DNA of 64,000 bases. Source: Marinilongibacter aquaticus. GTDB lineage: Bacteria > Bacteroidota > Bacteroidia > Cytophagales > Spirosomataceae. A program made the position numbers and the translations under genes. Below are positions 18,043 to 26,343 of this stretch, piece by piece. The notes below the pieces were generated by a model. That model worked only from the letters and a program-made list of their open reading frames with translations, made no database searches and had not been told where the DNA came from. Where the stretch lies: assembly GCF_020149935.1 (NCBI RefSeq), contig NZ_CP083757.1, forward strand, positions 3,249,501-3,313,500. Direction: 5' to 3'. The stretch's first letter is position 1. Each line of letters opens with the position of its first letter.

Positions 18043-18505
18043 TTTCCAATATGCTTTTAAGGTGGGCTGGCGAATAGTTTACGCTTTTCAAGGTTTTGTT
18101 GTCGCCATTTCGGAAAACCAAGAAACGGTCTCCGTCTTTTTCGTAATAGCAAGGCGTGCCTTTGGCTTCGTAATGGGCCACTGTCTTTTGGGCTTCATCC
18201 TCCGTTTCGCAGGCCTTGCTCATGTTCGAACGCTGCACTTCCTCGAAAAGGCTTTTGAATTTTTCGCCCAAGCCAAATTCAAGAATGGCACCAGAAAGTA
18301 CATACTGAATATCGCAAAGTGCATCTGCAATTTCCACCAAATCTTTATCCGCAATAGCCTCTTTCAGTTCGTTCAACTCTTCTTGAAGCAAGTCGATTCT
18401 CAATTGGCAACGGCTTTCATTGGGTATTTCGGGCTTTTCCAAAATTGGGTGTTTGAAAGTACGATGAAAATCAGCAACTTGGGAAAGAGAATCGGGAGAT
18501 TGCAT
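18035..18505 (-). CDS. MazG-like nucleoside triphosphate pyrophosphohydrolase
   Basis: 156 residues, all-alpha NTP pyrophosphatase fold. LLQEELNELKEAIADKD and EIADALCDIQYVL give the EExxE...ExxD metal-binding pattern (Glu42, Glu43, Glu46, Glu58, Asp61) of the MazG/HisE/phosphoribosyl-ATP pyrophosphohydrolase superfamily. Such enzymes break down non-canonical NTPs. The C-terminal ~50 residues (YYEKDGDRFLVFRNGDNKTLKS) are an extra segment beyond the minimal domain, as in Bacteroidota homologues. First gene of the operon with yggS and the DUF423 gene. Confidence 0.85.
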   Translation of the reverse strand: MQSPDSLSQVADFHRTFKHPILEKPEIPNESRCQLRIDLLQEELNELKEAIADKDLVEIADALCDIQYVLSGAILEFGLGEKFKSLFEEVQRSNMSKACETEDEAQKTVAHYEAKGTPCYYEKDGDRFLVFRNGDNKTLKSVNYSPAHLKSILENA

Positions 18506-18574
18506 TTTAAAAGGGGAAATTTGGTTTGAAATTTTAAATAACCGTATAATAAATTATCGATTCTGTTGGTTTGC

Positions 18575-18612
18575 AAAGTTCTTATAATTCGACTAATATT
18601 GCTAAGAACTTT
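18575..18612. repeat. 10-bp inverted repeat and repeated TATAATTC octamers
   Basis: AAAGTTCTTA (18575-18584) and TAAGAACTTT (18603-18612) are perfect inverted copies 18 bases apart. TATAATTC occurs at 18583-18590 and again at 18618-18625. They lie in the 136-base divergent spacer just ahead of the collagen-like lipoprotein gene, where an operator would be expected. Confidence 0.45.
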
Positions 18613-18641
18613 AAGTCTATAATTCTTAAAAAAGTAAAATT

Positions 18642-19253
18642 ATGAAGAAATTATTTAGGTTGTTGAGCATCTTAGCCCTTGCCTCTACAGTAGCATTTGT
18701 ATCTTGTAAAGGTGATAAAGGTGACACTGGCCCTCAAGGTGTGGCAGGTCAAGATGGAGCTGATGGTGCAGACGGAGCCGACGGTCAAGATGGAGCCGAT
18801 GGCGAAGACGGTAACGCCAATGTTAAAAGTGCTGAATTTACCGTATCAGCAGGCAGCTGGTCTGACCTAGAAGTTGGAGGTATCGGCAACGGAGCCACAA
18901 GTACTTGGGGTACTGCAAGCGTTACTAGCGATATCATCACAGCTAACAAATTTATTCAAGTTTTCTTGGTTTCTGGAGAACGCAGCAGACCACTTCCTAT
19001 CAACGATTCTAAAGGAAATGGCGAATCTGAGCATTTGGAATTTATGTCTAAAAGTGGTCAAGTAGATTTGCTTTACAAATGGGTTTCGATCAATGGCGAT
19101 GTGTACAAGCCTAGCGGCGACATTATGGTTAAAGTTGTGGCTATTGAAGAATCTGAAGCTGCAGCAATGCGTGCCGCCGGTGTAGACATGAACAACTACA
19201 ACGAAATGGTGAACTACATGAACAGAAATATTTCAGTGCCTTCTGTTAAATAA
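18642..19253 (+). CDS. Lipoprotein with collagen-like Gly-X-Y repeats
   Basis: 203 residues. Lipobox AFVSC (Cys22). Residues 24-57 are twelve uninterrupted Gly-X-Y triplets, rich in GAD and GQD, with one Gly-Pro-Gln (first part GDKGDTGPQG). A non-repetitive domain of about 140 residues from SAEFTVSAGSW to the C-terminus follows; it resembles the globular part found behind short bacterial collagen tags. Negative charge dominates. The tag would trimerise the protein on the outer membrane surface and place the C-terminal domain outward. It is preceded by an inverted-repeat region and followed by a strong terminator, so it is monocistronic. Ligand unknown. Confidence 0.85.
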   Translation: MKKLFRLLSILALASTVAFVSCKGDKGDTGPQGVAGQDGADGADGADGQDGADGEDGNANVKSAEFTVSAGSWSDLEVGGIGNGATSTWGTASVTSDIITANKFIQVFLVSGERSRPLPINDSKGNGESEHLEFMSKSGQVDLLYKWVSINGDVYKPSGDIMVKVVAIEESEAAAMRAAGVDMNNYNEMVNYMNRNISVPSVK

Positions 19254-19283
19254 GAAGCCTGAATCAAAAAGATTTCATAATTG

Positions 19284-19316
19284 GCCTTCTCTATGATTTA
19301 GAGAAGGCTTTTCTTT
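19284..19316 (+). terminator. Rho-independent terminator after the collagen-like gene
   Basis: GCCTTCTCTA / TAGAGAAGGC, a perfect 10-bp stem with a 5-base loop, is followed by TTTTCTTT. Confidence 0.85.
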
Positions 19317-19321
19317 GCCCT

Positions 19322-20443
19322 ATGCACAAAAGAATCTTTTTATACTTCTTCTGCTTATTCGGTATAGGTTCGCAACCGCTGTCGGCTCAATTTTTGAACG
19401 ATGAATTGGCCATGCAACAAACTCGGGAAGCTCTGGATAAAATTTACAATTTCGAATTTACCGAAGCTGAACATGAGCTACAGCCCCTGTACTCGAAATA
19501 CAAAGACCATCCGGTAAGTCATCTGCTCAGGGCAACCTGGCTTTATTGGAAATACCGGCCCGTTGCTCAAAATGCCGTACAGGCCAAGGCGTATCTGAAC
19601 GAACTGGAAAAATGTATCGCACTTGGAGAGCGTTTGATTCGTGTTCCGAAATACAAAGCCGAGGCTACCTTTTACTTGTTGTCTGCTCATGGCTTCATCA
19701 GTAAATTTCACCATTTCAACCACGATTATATCAAGGCGGCCTTTGAAGCAAAAAATGCGTATTCCTATTTGAAGGACGGATTTGATTACATGGATGTGAA
19801 TCCCGATTTTCTTTTTACTTCTGGGCTCTATCAATATTATCGTGAACAATATCCCGAATCGCATCCGCAAGTGAAACCGATAGTGTACTTTTTCAAGGAA
19901 GGCAATAAGGCCGAAGGTTTGGTGAATATGCGTAGAGCGGTCAAAGTGGCTCTTTTTTCGCAAGTGGAGGCGGCCGACTATTTGGGGGGGATTTGCCTCA
20001 AGTACGAATCGCGGAATCGTGAAGCATTGCAGATTTATTCTAACTTGCACAAAAAATACCCGAAGAATCCAGATTTCTTGCTCCGGTATATCGAGGTCTT
20101 GGCAGCAAATGGTCTCTTTGATGATGTCCAGAAAAATGTGGGGCGGTTGCGTTCCTATTCGGGAAGCGATTACCAAGTGGCATATCACCTTTTCAAAGGC
20201 GAGTTTGATCAGCATAGAGGTGAGTTTGACTTGGCGAAAAAGGAATTTCTGCAATGTGTCGAGCTTGAGCCCGATGGCTATCATACGGACGACATGAAAG
20301 CGGCGGCTTATTTGCAATTGGGTAAAATTGCTTTTTCTGAAAAACGGTATCCCGCTGCCAAGCAATACCTGAAAGCCTGTTTGGATTTGGCCGGATATAA
20401 GAGTACAATTGCCGAGGCAGAGTCAATCATAAAACAATTATAA
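19322..20443 (+). CDS. Secreted TPR-containing protein
   Basis: 373 residues. Signal peptide ends near PLSAQ. The rest is helical with tetratricopeptide-like repeats; the clearest is the last, MKAAAYLQLGKIAFSEKRYPAAKQYLK (about 325-351), and others cover 50-110 and 225-300. TPR arrays mediate protein-protein contacts, here probably in the periplasm or at the outer membrane. The gene ends 1 base before the dihydroorotase start, so the two are co-transcribed, although no functional link is visible. Confidence 0.8.
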   Translation: MHKRIFLYFFCLFGIGSQPLSAQFLNDELAMQQTREALDKIYNFEFTEAEHELQPLYSKYKDHPVSHLLRATWLYWKYRPVAQNAVQAKAYLNELEKCIALGERLIRVPKYKAEATFYLLSAHGFISKFHHFNHDYIKAAFEAKNAYSYLKDGFDYMDVNPDFLFTSGLYQYYREQYPESHPQVKPIVYFFKEGNKAEGLVNMRRAVKVALFSQVEAADYLGGICLKYESRNREALQIYSNLHKKYPKNPDFLLRYIEVLAANGLFDDVQKNVGRLRSYSGSDYQVAYHLFKGEFDQHRGEFDLAKKEFLQCVELEPDGYHTDDMKAAAYLQLGKIAFSEKRYPAAKQYLKACLDLAGYKSTIAEAESIIKQL

Positions 20444-20444
20444 G

Positions 20445-21782
20445 ATGCAAGATTTATTGATAAAAAATGGCCTAATAGTAAACGAGGGTAAGATATTGCC
20501 CGCGGATATACGGGTGAAAGAAGGGAGGATCGAGAGAATTGATCGTGATATTTCACCAAAGGCTAACGAGCTGTTGATAGATGCAGCAGAAAAATATGTG
20601 CTGCCGGGTGTGATCGACGATCAGGTGCATTTTAGAGAGCCGGGGCTTACGCACAAGGCAAGTATTTATACCGAAGCGAGGGCGGCTGTGGCTGGAGGAA
20701 CCACCAGTTTCATGGAAATGCCGAATACGGTACCGAATGCCTTGACGCAAGACTTGTTACAAGACAAATACGATATTGCTGAAAAGGTGTCATTGGCCAA
20801 TTACTCCTTTTATATGGGAGCCTCAAACGACAATTACGATGAGGTAATGCGTACTGACTTGAAAGAAGTGTGCGGCTTGAAAATATTCATGGGCAGTTCG
20901 ACAGGAAACATGTTGGTGGATAGTGAAAGTACGCTTTCAAAACTTTTTGGAAGCTTTCCTGGGCTCATTGCTACCCATTGCGAAGATGAGGCGACCGTTC
21001 GCGGAAATATGGAAAAATACAAAGCACTGTATGCGGGAAAGGAAGTGCCCTATGATATTCATGCCTTGGTACGAAACGAAGAGGGCTGTTATATTTCTTC
21101 CTCGATGGCGGTAGCTTTGGCCAAAAAGCATAAAACGCGATTGCACATTTTACATATTTCTTCCAGCGAGGAAATCGACTTGTTCGACAATCAGACCCCG
21201 TTGGCAGAGAAGCACATCACAGCAGAGGTTTGTGTGCACCATCTGTGGTTCGATGCCGAAGATTATAAAGAAAAAGGAACGCAGATAAAGTGCAACCCCG
21301 CCATAAAGCACGACCACCGAGAAAACCTTTTCCAAGCTCTATTAGACAATCATTTCGATGTGATTGCCACCGATCATGCCCCTCATCAGTGGGAAGAAAA
21401 GCAAAAGGACTATTGGTCGGCTCCTTCGGGTTTGCCATTGGTTCAGCACAGTCTTTTGGCCATGCTCGATTTCTACAAGAAAGGAAAAATAAGTTTAGAG
21501 CGGATAGTGGAGAAAATGGCCCATGCTCCGGCCGTTTGTTTCAAAGTGAAAGAGCGGGGATATATAAGAGAGGGCTACTGGGCCGATTTGGCGATTGTTG
21601 ATTTGGCAGCCAATACACCGGTGACAAACGAAAGCGTATATTATAAATGCGGATGGACGCCCTTTGCGGGGCATCAATTTGGTAGCCGTGTTACAGACAC
21701 CATCGTGTCTGGGCATTGGGTTTATTCAAACGGGAAATTCAATGAAGAAAAGAATGGTTTAAGATTGAAATTCAACCATTAG
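20445..21782 (+). CDS. pyrC: Dihydroorotase
   Basis: 445 residues, class I dihydroorotase length; it interconverts carbamoyl-aspartate and dihydroorotate in pyrimidine synthesis. Order of motifs: DDQVHFREPGLTHKASI (58-74), AAVAGGTTSFMEMPNT, NYSFYMGAS, IATHCEDEATV, HILHISSSEEID, and DVIATDHAPHQWEEK with the catalytic Asp. The metal-binding HxH of the amidohydrolase fold is here Gln60-Val-His62. A Gln in this place is also what I recall from other Bacteroidota copies. The gene follows the TPR gene with 1 base between and ends in a strong terminator. Confidence 0.9.
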   Translation: MQDLLIKNGLIVNEGKILPADIRVKEGRIERIDRDISPKANELLIDAAEKYVLPGVIDDQVHFREPGLTHKASIYTEARAAVAGGTTSFMEMPNTVPNALTQDLLQDKYDIAEKVSLANYSFYMGASNDNYDEVMRTDLKEVCGLKIFMGSSTGNMLVDSESTLSKLFGSFPGLIATHCEDEATVRGNMEKYKALYAGKEVPYDIHALVRNEEGCYISSSMAVALAKKHKTRLHILHISSSEEIDLFDNQTPLAEKHITAEVCVHHLWFDAEDYKEKGTQIKCNPAIKHDHRENLFQALLDNHFDVIATDHAPHQWEEKQKDYWSAPSGLPLVQHSLLAMLDFYKKGKISLERIVEKMAHAPAVCFKVKERGYIREGYWADLAIVDLAANTPVTNESVYYKCGWTPFAGHQFGSRVTDTIVSGHWVYSNGKFNEEKNGLRLKFNH

Positions 21783-21788
21783 AGAAAT

Positions 21789-21816
21789 AAAAAGCCCCCT
21801 TCTCAGGGGGCTTTTT
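21789..21816. terminator. Bidirectional terminator after pyrC
   Basis: AAAAAGCCCCC / GGGGGCTTTTT, a perfect 11-bp stem with a 6-base loop. It touches the stop codon of the convergent small gene at 21816. Confidence 0.85.
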
Positions 21817-22016
21817 CAAGTCAGTTGCATACGGTTGAAAATCTTATTCAGTATGCTATGGTATACTTTTCCAAATTTGGTGTAACACCAATCTCTCAAA
21901 AGTTTGATTTCGTTGGGCACCAACTGCTTAATTCCTTTTTTTAACTCTTTCTCGAAGAGTTTCTGATCAAAGCTCACCTTCTCCAAAATGATCTTGACAT
22001 ATTCAAGCATGGTCAT
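21816..22016 (-). CDS. Small hypothetical protein
   Basis: 66 residues, cytosolic and helical (MLEYVKIILEKVSFDQKLF), with a basic tail. No known motif. The pattern FxKELKKGIKxLxPNEIxLLRxWCYxKF looks like the short conserved proteins found across Cytophagales, but I cannot name a family. It is translated toward pyrC and shares its terminator. An alternative ATG at residue 3 would shorten it slightly. Confidence 0.65.
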   Translation of the reverse strand: MTMLEYVKIILEKVSFDQKLFEKELKKGIKQLVPNEIKLLRDWCYTKFGKVYHSILNKIFNRMQLT

Positions 22017-22120
22017 AGGTTTTTCAGGTTATAAGTGAACGAAAAATAATTTGAATAAACGTGTAGTGTAAATATAACAAAAAAAATAAGTTAGTGTCAA
22101 CCGATAGATTCTGTCAGATA

Positions 22121-23341
22121 TTACTTAGAAATAACGTCATCCAAAGGACGGGTATTGTCAAAAAAATCCACAATCTTTAGCAGTACGCGTTCCATGACCG
22201 CATCGGGGCAAGAGGCCCCACAAGTGAGCAAAATAGTGACCTTATTTTGCTCTGGAATGTAGTTGCTACTGCGAATAATTTTTTTGTTCTGGAGGTCAAA
22301 ATGTTCAATCTCTTGCGAAGAAATGAGGCTTTCGGCAGAACCAACAAAGTAGGTTTTATGGCTTTCTTCGCAAAGTTCAACCAAGTGGCTGGTATTCGAA
22401 CTGTTGTACCCACCCACTACGATGGCCAAATCGGCCTTTTGCTCAATCAAGGCTTTCGTAGCTTCTTGGTTATCATTTGTGGCGTAGCAGAGTGTATCGC
22501 GGGTATTGGCAAAATGCAGCGGGCTTAGCTCTTCCGAGATTTTATAATGCTCCATGATTTCCTTTTTGAGGTAGTCTGCAATTTCTTGCGTTTCTGCTGC
22601 AAGCATCGTGGTTTGGTTCACCACACCAATTTTTTCGAGGTCCTTTTCAGGATCGAAACCTTCAGAAAACTGTCCTTCAAACTCGGTATAAAATTCAGCC
22701 TTTCCTTTTTCTTTTCGGATATAGCCTGCAAGTTTTTGGGCTTCGGAAAGGTTTTTGACCACCACCGTAGGCGTATGCGATTGGCTGTGCGAGAATGTGG
22801 CCCGCGTTTCTTCGTGTTTGGGTTTGCCGTGTACAATTACCGTGTAGCCGCGTTCGCCAATTTGAGAAGCCCGATTCCAAACTTTTTCGACGAATGGGCA
22901 AGTGGTGTCGAATGAATAGGGATCGATTTGAAGTGCGGCCAATTTCTGCTGTATTTCGAGGGTTGTGCCGAAAGCAGGCACGATCACAATATCCTCAGGA
23001 CGCAATTCAGACCAATCGATAAGGTTTTGGCCTTGCGTATCCATTATAAACCGGACCCCGCGTGAAAGCAAATCGCTGTTAACTTCGGGGTTGTGAATCA
23101 TTTCGCTCAAAAGAAAAATACGCTTGTTGGGTTGCTCGTCGAGCACTTTGTAAGCGATCTCCACTGCATTTTCAACACCATAACAAAAACCGAAATGACG
23201 GGCGATAAAAAAGCGGACAGGGCCGAAATCGAGCTCAGTCGGGCTGAAGTCTTTTTTCATTTTGTCTTCTTTTCTTCGTCTTTCCTTTATCCCGCCTATG
23301 ATTTCACTCTTATAGAACTCGGGAATCTCAAATTTTTTCAT
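22121..23341 (-). CDS. ispH: 4-hydroxy-3-methylbut-2-enyl diphosphate reductase (IspH)
   Basis: 406 residues. This is the longer plant/cyanobacterial-type IspH (about 400 residues, against about 316 in E. coli). It makes IPP and DMAPP in the last step of the MEP isoprenoid pathway. The three [4Fe-4S] Cys are visible: Cys53 in RHFGFCYGVENAV, Cys148 in TTCPFVEKVW and Cys285 in DTLCYATNDNQ. HGKPKHEETRATFSH lies between. The tail has an extra TCGASCPDAVME segment with two further Cys (374 and 378). It is transcribed from its own promoter in a divergent spacer shared with the Wzi-like gene. Confidence 0.95.
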   Translation of the reverse strand: MKKFEIPEFYKSEIIGGIKERRRKEDKMKKDFSPTELDFGPVRFFIARHFGFCYGVENAVEIAYKVLDEQPNKRIFLLSEMIHNPEVNSDLLSRGVRFIMDTQGQNLIDWSELRPEDIVIVPAFGTTLEIQQKLAALQIDPYSFDTTCPFVEKVWNRASQIGERGYTVIVHGKPKHEETRATFSHSQSHTPTVVVKNLSEAQKLAGYIRKEKGKAEFYTEFEGQFSEGFDPEKDLEKIGVVNQTTMLAAETQEIADYLKKEIMEHYKISEELSPLHFANTRDTLCYATNDNQEATKALIEQKADLAIVVGGYNSSNTSHLVELCEESHKTYFVGSAESLISSQEIEHFDLQNKKIIRSSNYIPEQNKVTILLTCGASCPDAVMERVLLKIVDFFDNTRPLDDVISK

Positions 23342-23394
23342 GCTTCGAATGCGGTTTGTTTAGCCCAGAGCCATGGGTTTTGGGCTTTCGTTTG

Positions 23395-23402
23395 CAAATT
23401 TA
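23395..23402 (-). promoter_or_regulatory. -7 element of the ispH promoter
   Basis: The minus strand reads TAAATTTG (TAnnTTTG), 53 bases before the ispH start. Confidence 0.45.
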
Positions 23403-23434
23403 CACTTTATGAATCAGCGGTTTTAATAATTCAT

Positions 23435-23442
23435 TAACTTTG
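23435..23442 (+). promoter_or_regulatory. -7 element of the Wzi-like gene promoter
   Basis: TAACTTTG (TAnnTTTG) ends 18 bases before the ATG at 23461. It overlaps a TTG at 23440 that would otherwise be a possible start, which argues for the ATG. Confidence 0.6.
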
Positions 23443-23460
23443 GGCCATTCCAAGCAATTT

Positions 23461-25146
23461 ATGTCAATTTCTTTACGGCTAGCTGTCTTCTTATCACTAT
23501 TTGCAATGTCTTCGGCCTTTGGGCAAAGTGCCTTCGTGCCCTATGGACAGGATTATTATCATTTGGTCGATCGGTTTGGTATTCAAGCTGGACACCTGAG
23601 CAATTCTTTTCACGACAATGTAAAGCCTTTTGAACGAAAATATATCGCCGAATTCATTGATGAGGTGTCGCACGATAGTTTGTCTTTTTCGAAAGTCGAC
23701 AGTTTCAATATCTCGTATCTGAAACGGGATAGTTGGGAGTTTGATTCCACATTGAAGGAAACGGAGAAGCCTTTGTTTAAGGTCTTTTTCAAACAACCCG
23801 CTGATTTTTATTTTGCCAAAGGAGACGATTACGACGTACACATTAGCCCGATGGTGAATTTCACTTGGGGAAAAGATTATGCAGATGGCTCTTTTGAAAA
23901 GCAGTTCATCAACACCAGAGGGGTAGAGTTGAGGGGAAGGATCGGGAAGCGTTTGGCCTTTTTCTCACAATTTACCGAAAACCAAAGATCGAGTCCCGAA
24001 TTCTTGAAAGAATACGCCTATCAACAAAAGGGAAACCCCTATTATGGTTTTACGAAAATAGTGGACGAGGATAGCGTGAAATACAAAATGGATTACATGA
24101 ACGCTTTGGGCTATTTGGTGTTTTCGCCTTCTAAGCACGTGGTTTTGCGTTTCGGGCATTCCAAAAATTTTATCGGCTCGGGCATCCGCTCGATGATTTT
24201 GAGTGATTTCAGTTCGCCGTATTTCAATTTCAGTGCCAATATTCGTTTGGGCCGCTTGGAGTATATGAACATCATGGCCAAAATGAACAATCGCCAAGAA
24301 GAGGTGAGCATAGCCAATTTGGTGCCCATTCCGCCGAAATTCATGGCTTTTCATCATTTGAATGTCAATGTGGCCAAAAATTTAAATGTGGGCCTTTTTG
24401 AGATGGTCATGTTTGGCGATCGCAAATTCGACCTGAATTACATGAACCCCGTGATTTTCTATCGTTTTGTAGAGGGTTTGGTGGGAAGTTCGGACAATGC
24501 GTTGGTTGGTGCCGATTTCAAATGGAATTTGTTTAAGCACATTTCGCTTTATGGGCAATTGGTCTTAGACGAGTTTAACGCGAAAGAAGAAAAGAAAAAT
24601 GGCTGGTACGGGCAGAAAAATGCAGGGCAGTTGGGCATGAAGTATATTAATTTTTTGGGGATCCGCCAGTTGGATGCCCAAGTGGAGTACAATTACGCTC
24701 GTCCCTATACTTATAGCCATTACAACAGCTACAGCAATTTGCTGAATTACAATTTGCCTTTGGCCCATCCGCTTGGGGCGAATTTCAAAGAAACGATTTC
24801 GGTCTTGCGTTTTCAACCATTTGGCCGATTGCAGTTTAAAACCACTTGGATGTTGGCTACAAAAGGTTTGGACGATGGCAGCGGATTTAACTATGGAGGA
24901 GATATCGGGAAGAACTACCGCGAAAACCGACCGCAAGATGAAAACGTAGAAATTGGGCAAGGTTTGAAAACTAAAATCAACCTGTGGAAAATGCAGCTGA
25001 CGTATATGCCTTGGCACAATATTTTCGTCGATTTCAGTTTTCAGAATCGTATGCAGAGTTTCGACAATCCCGACCTGAATAAAAATACTTCACTTTTTAT
25101 GTTCGGATTACGCTGGAATATTTTCAGACCCGACTTCCTCTTTTAA
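23461..25146 (+). CDS. Wzi-like outer membrane beta-barrel protein
   Basis: 561 residues from the ATG at 23461; a further-upstream TTG at 23440 is rejected because it lies in the promoter. A signal peptide is cleaved near SAFGQ. The body has many alternating aromatic strands (RLAFFSQFTENQR, VVLRFGHSKNFIGSG, HISLYGQLVLDEF) and ends in an amphipathic strand FMFGLRWNIFRPDFLF, typical of an outer-membrane barrel. The N-terminal DRFGIQAGH and the FGHSKNFIGSGIRS loop resemble capsule-assembly Wzi proteins, which bind exported polysaccharide at the cell surface. The Wzi assignment is by architecture and is moderate; the barrel is clear. Confidence 0.75.
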   Translation: MSISLRLAVFLSLFAMSSAFGQSAFVPYGQDYYHLVDRFGIQAGHLSNSFHDNVKPFERKYIAEFIDEVSHDSLSFSKVDSFNISYLKRDSWEFDSTLKETEKPLFKVFFKQPADFYFAKGDDYDVHISPMVNFTWGKDYADGSFEKQFINTRGVELRGRIGKRLAFFSQFTENQRSSPEFLKEYAYQQKGNPYYGFTKIVDEDSVKYKMDYMNALGYLVFSPSKHVVLRFGHSKNFIGSGIRSMILSDFSSPYFNFSANIRLGRLEYMNIMAKMNNRQEEVSIANLVPIPPKFMAFHHLNVNVAKNLNVGLFEMVMFGDRKFDLNYMNPVIFYRFVEGLVGSSDNALVGADFKWNLFKHISLYGQLVLDEFNAKEEKKNGWYGQKNAGQLGMKYINFLGIRQLDAQVEYNYARPYTYSHYNSYSNLLNYNLPLAHPLGANFKETISVLRFQPFGRLQFKTTWMLATKGLDDGSGFNYGGDIGKNYRENRPQDENVEIGQGLKTKINLWKMQLTYMPWHNIFVDFSFQNRMQSFDNPDLNKNTSLFMFGLRWNIFRPDFLF

Positions 25147-25148
25147 AC

Positions 25149-25463
25149 TCACTCAGGACAAGGTTCTATCCCGAAGGTGTCCAGTTTCGGATTCAATTCT
25201 ACTTTGCTGATGTGGACCTGAAAAAAGGCCGTGCCTTTATGGGTAAATCGTTTCGTATAGGCATTTTTCAATTGAATAGCTCGGTAAACCGCCGTGTAAT
25301 TGAATCCTGCGGTGTCCCAGCCTTGCAGGGCAAGCTGTTGCAATAGGGCTTCCATAGCCAAGCTGAGATTGGAGTAATACGAAACCGAAGCTTCACTGCC
25401 CTTGATGCTGATTTGCTCGTGGTTGTATTTTATTTCCACCCATATAAGCGTTCTCGACTTCAA
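25149..25463 (-). CDS. Small hypothetical protein
   Basis: 104 residues, no signal peptide, mixed alpha/beta (EQISIKGSEASVSYYSN, AMEALLQQLALQGWDTAGFNY). Family not recognised. It ends 2 bases after the stop of the convergent barrel gene and is preceded by a well-placed TAAATTTG promoter element, which supports it as real. Its codon use resembles its neighbours. Confidence 0.6.
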   Translation of the reverse strand: MKSRTLIWVEIKYNHEQISIKGSEASVSYYSNLSLAMEALLQQLALQGWDTAGFNYTAVYRAIQLKNAYTKRFTHKGTAFFQVHISKVELNPKLDTFGIEPCPE

Positions 25464-25486
25464 TTTCCCTATACGTTTTTATAGGT

Positions 25487-25494
25487 CAAATTTA
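25487..25494 (-). promoter_or_regulatory. -7 element ahead of the small hypothetical gene
   Basis: The minus strand reads TAAATTTG, 23 bases before the start at 25463. Confidence 0.45.
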
Positions 25495-25631
25495 ATGAAA
25501 AATAGTCGTCATATTTTTCATTGCTGCAACTTTTGGGAGGGCTTAGGCGTTTTTAATTCATGTATCGCACGAGATACTTTTTTTATCTCTCCTAATGGTC
25601 TTTTTCCAGGCCGAAACAATCGAATCAAATA

Positions 25632-25650
25632 ATTTAGACCGTTTACAAAT
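25632..25650. promoter_or_regulatory. Degenerate copy of the iron-island palindrome ahead of ferritin
   Basis: ATTTAGACCGTTTACAAAT has a perfect left half (ATTTAGA) and a right half with two changes relative to TCTAAAT. It is 69 bases before the ferritin start. It resembles the three better sites in the two operons downstream but could be chance. Confidence 0.3.
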
Positions 25651-25719
25651 ATTCTTCCGAGGTCTGCATCAATACAATTTCCTTTCTATCTTGGTCAATT
25701 CAATCAAAAATTGTTTTCT

Positions 25720-26223
25720 ATGATCAGTAAGAAAATGGAGCAAATGCTCAACGAGCAATACAATAAGGAGATATTTTCGGCTCATTTGTACCTTTCAATG
25801 TGTTCTTATTTTCTAGACCGTGATTTAGACGGTTTTGCCAATTATTTCAAAGTGCAATCGCAAGAAGAGCTCATGCATGCTGAAAAGCAATTTGTGTACT
25901 TGCACGATGTAGATGGTAAGATCACCATGCAGCAAATTGATGCTCCACCGTCTGAATTTCATTCGACGATTGATTGTTTTGAGCGTACATTGGCTCACGA
26001 AAAGGAAGTGACAAAAGGCATTTACGGTTTGGTAAAGCAGGCATTGGATGAAGGCGATTTCGCGACACATACGTTTTTGCAGTGGTTTGTGACCGAACAG
26101 GTGGAGGAAGAGGCCAGTGTGAAAGCTTTGCTTATGAAATTGAAAATGATTGGAGACAATACATCTGCCTTGTATTTGTTGAACGATGAATTGCTGAAAC
26201 GCACGCTGACAGTAAGCGAGTAA
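25720..26223 (+). CDS. ftnA: Ferritin
   Basis: 167 residues from the ATG at 25720 (MISKKMEQMLNEQ); the TTG three codons upstream is less likely. Four-helix-bundle ferritin that oxidises Fe2+ and stores it as mineral in a 24-mer. Ferroxidase ligands are visible: Glu in YNKEIFSAHLYL, Glu and His in SQEELMHAEKQF, Glu in FERTLAHEKEVT, and Glu/Gln in FLQWFVTEQVEEEAS. The EQVEEEA run is a typical ferritin mark. It is monocistronic with a strong terminator. Iron storage next to the two iron operons that follow fits one functional island. A weak promoter-like TATCTTGG lies at 25687-25694. Confidence 0.95.
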   Translation: MISKKMEQMLNEQYNKEIFSAHLYLSMCSYFLDRDLDGFANYFKVQSQEELMHAEKQFVYLHDVDGKITMQQIDAPPSEFHSTIDCFERTLAHEKEVTKGIYGLVKQALDEGDFATHTFLQWFVTEQVEEEASVKALLMKLKMIGDNTSALYLLNDELLKRTLTVSE

Positions 26224-26244
26224 ACGACTCCAAAAAGGATTTTG

Positions 26245-26272
26245 AAGTGGCTTTGGCCACTTTTTTTATTTT
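26245..26272 (+). terminator. Rho-independent terminator after ferritin
   Basis: AAGTGGC-TTTG-GCCACTT stem-loop followed by TTTTTATTTTTT. Confidence 0.85.
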
Positions 26273-26282
26273 TTATCATCTT

Positions 26283-26301
26283 ATTTAGACTTAATCTAAT
26301 T
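26283..26301. promoter_or_regulatory. Operator-like palindrome 1 (iron island, operon 1)
   Basis: ATTTAGACTTAATCTAATT is an imperfect palindrome of two 7-base arms around 5 bases. It ends 9 bases before the -7 element of operon 1, so a bound repressor would block the promoter. It shares 14 of 19 bases with the site at 32708 and the same arms with the site at 32767. Half-site spacing and AT-richness fit DtxR- or Fur-family operators; the regulator is not in the window. Confidence 0.6.
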
Positions 26302-26310
26302 TAAGTAATA

Positions 26311-26318
26311 TATATTTG
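26311..26318 (+). promoter_or_regulatory. -7 element of iron operon 1
   Basis: TATATTTG (TAnnTTTG), 25 bases before the ATG of the small Cys-rich gene. Confidence 0.6.
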
Positions 26319-26343
26319 TGCCATCAAATTCAAAATTACTTTG

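Noticed and set aside
23440-23460. TTG start for the Wzi-like gene at 23440
   Set aside because: It lies in the TAACTTTG promoter element; the ATG at 23461 is followed by a proper signal peptide.
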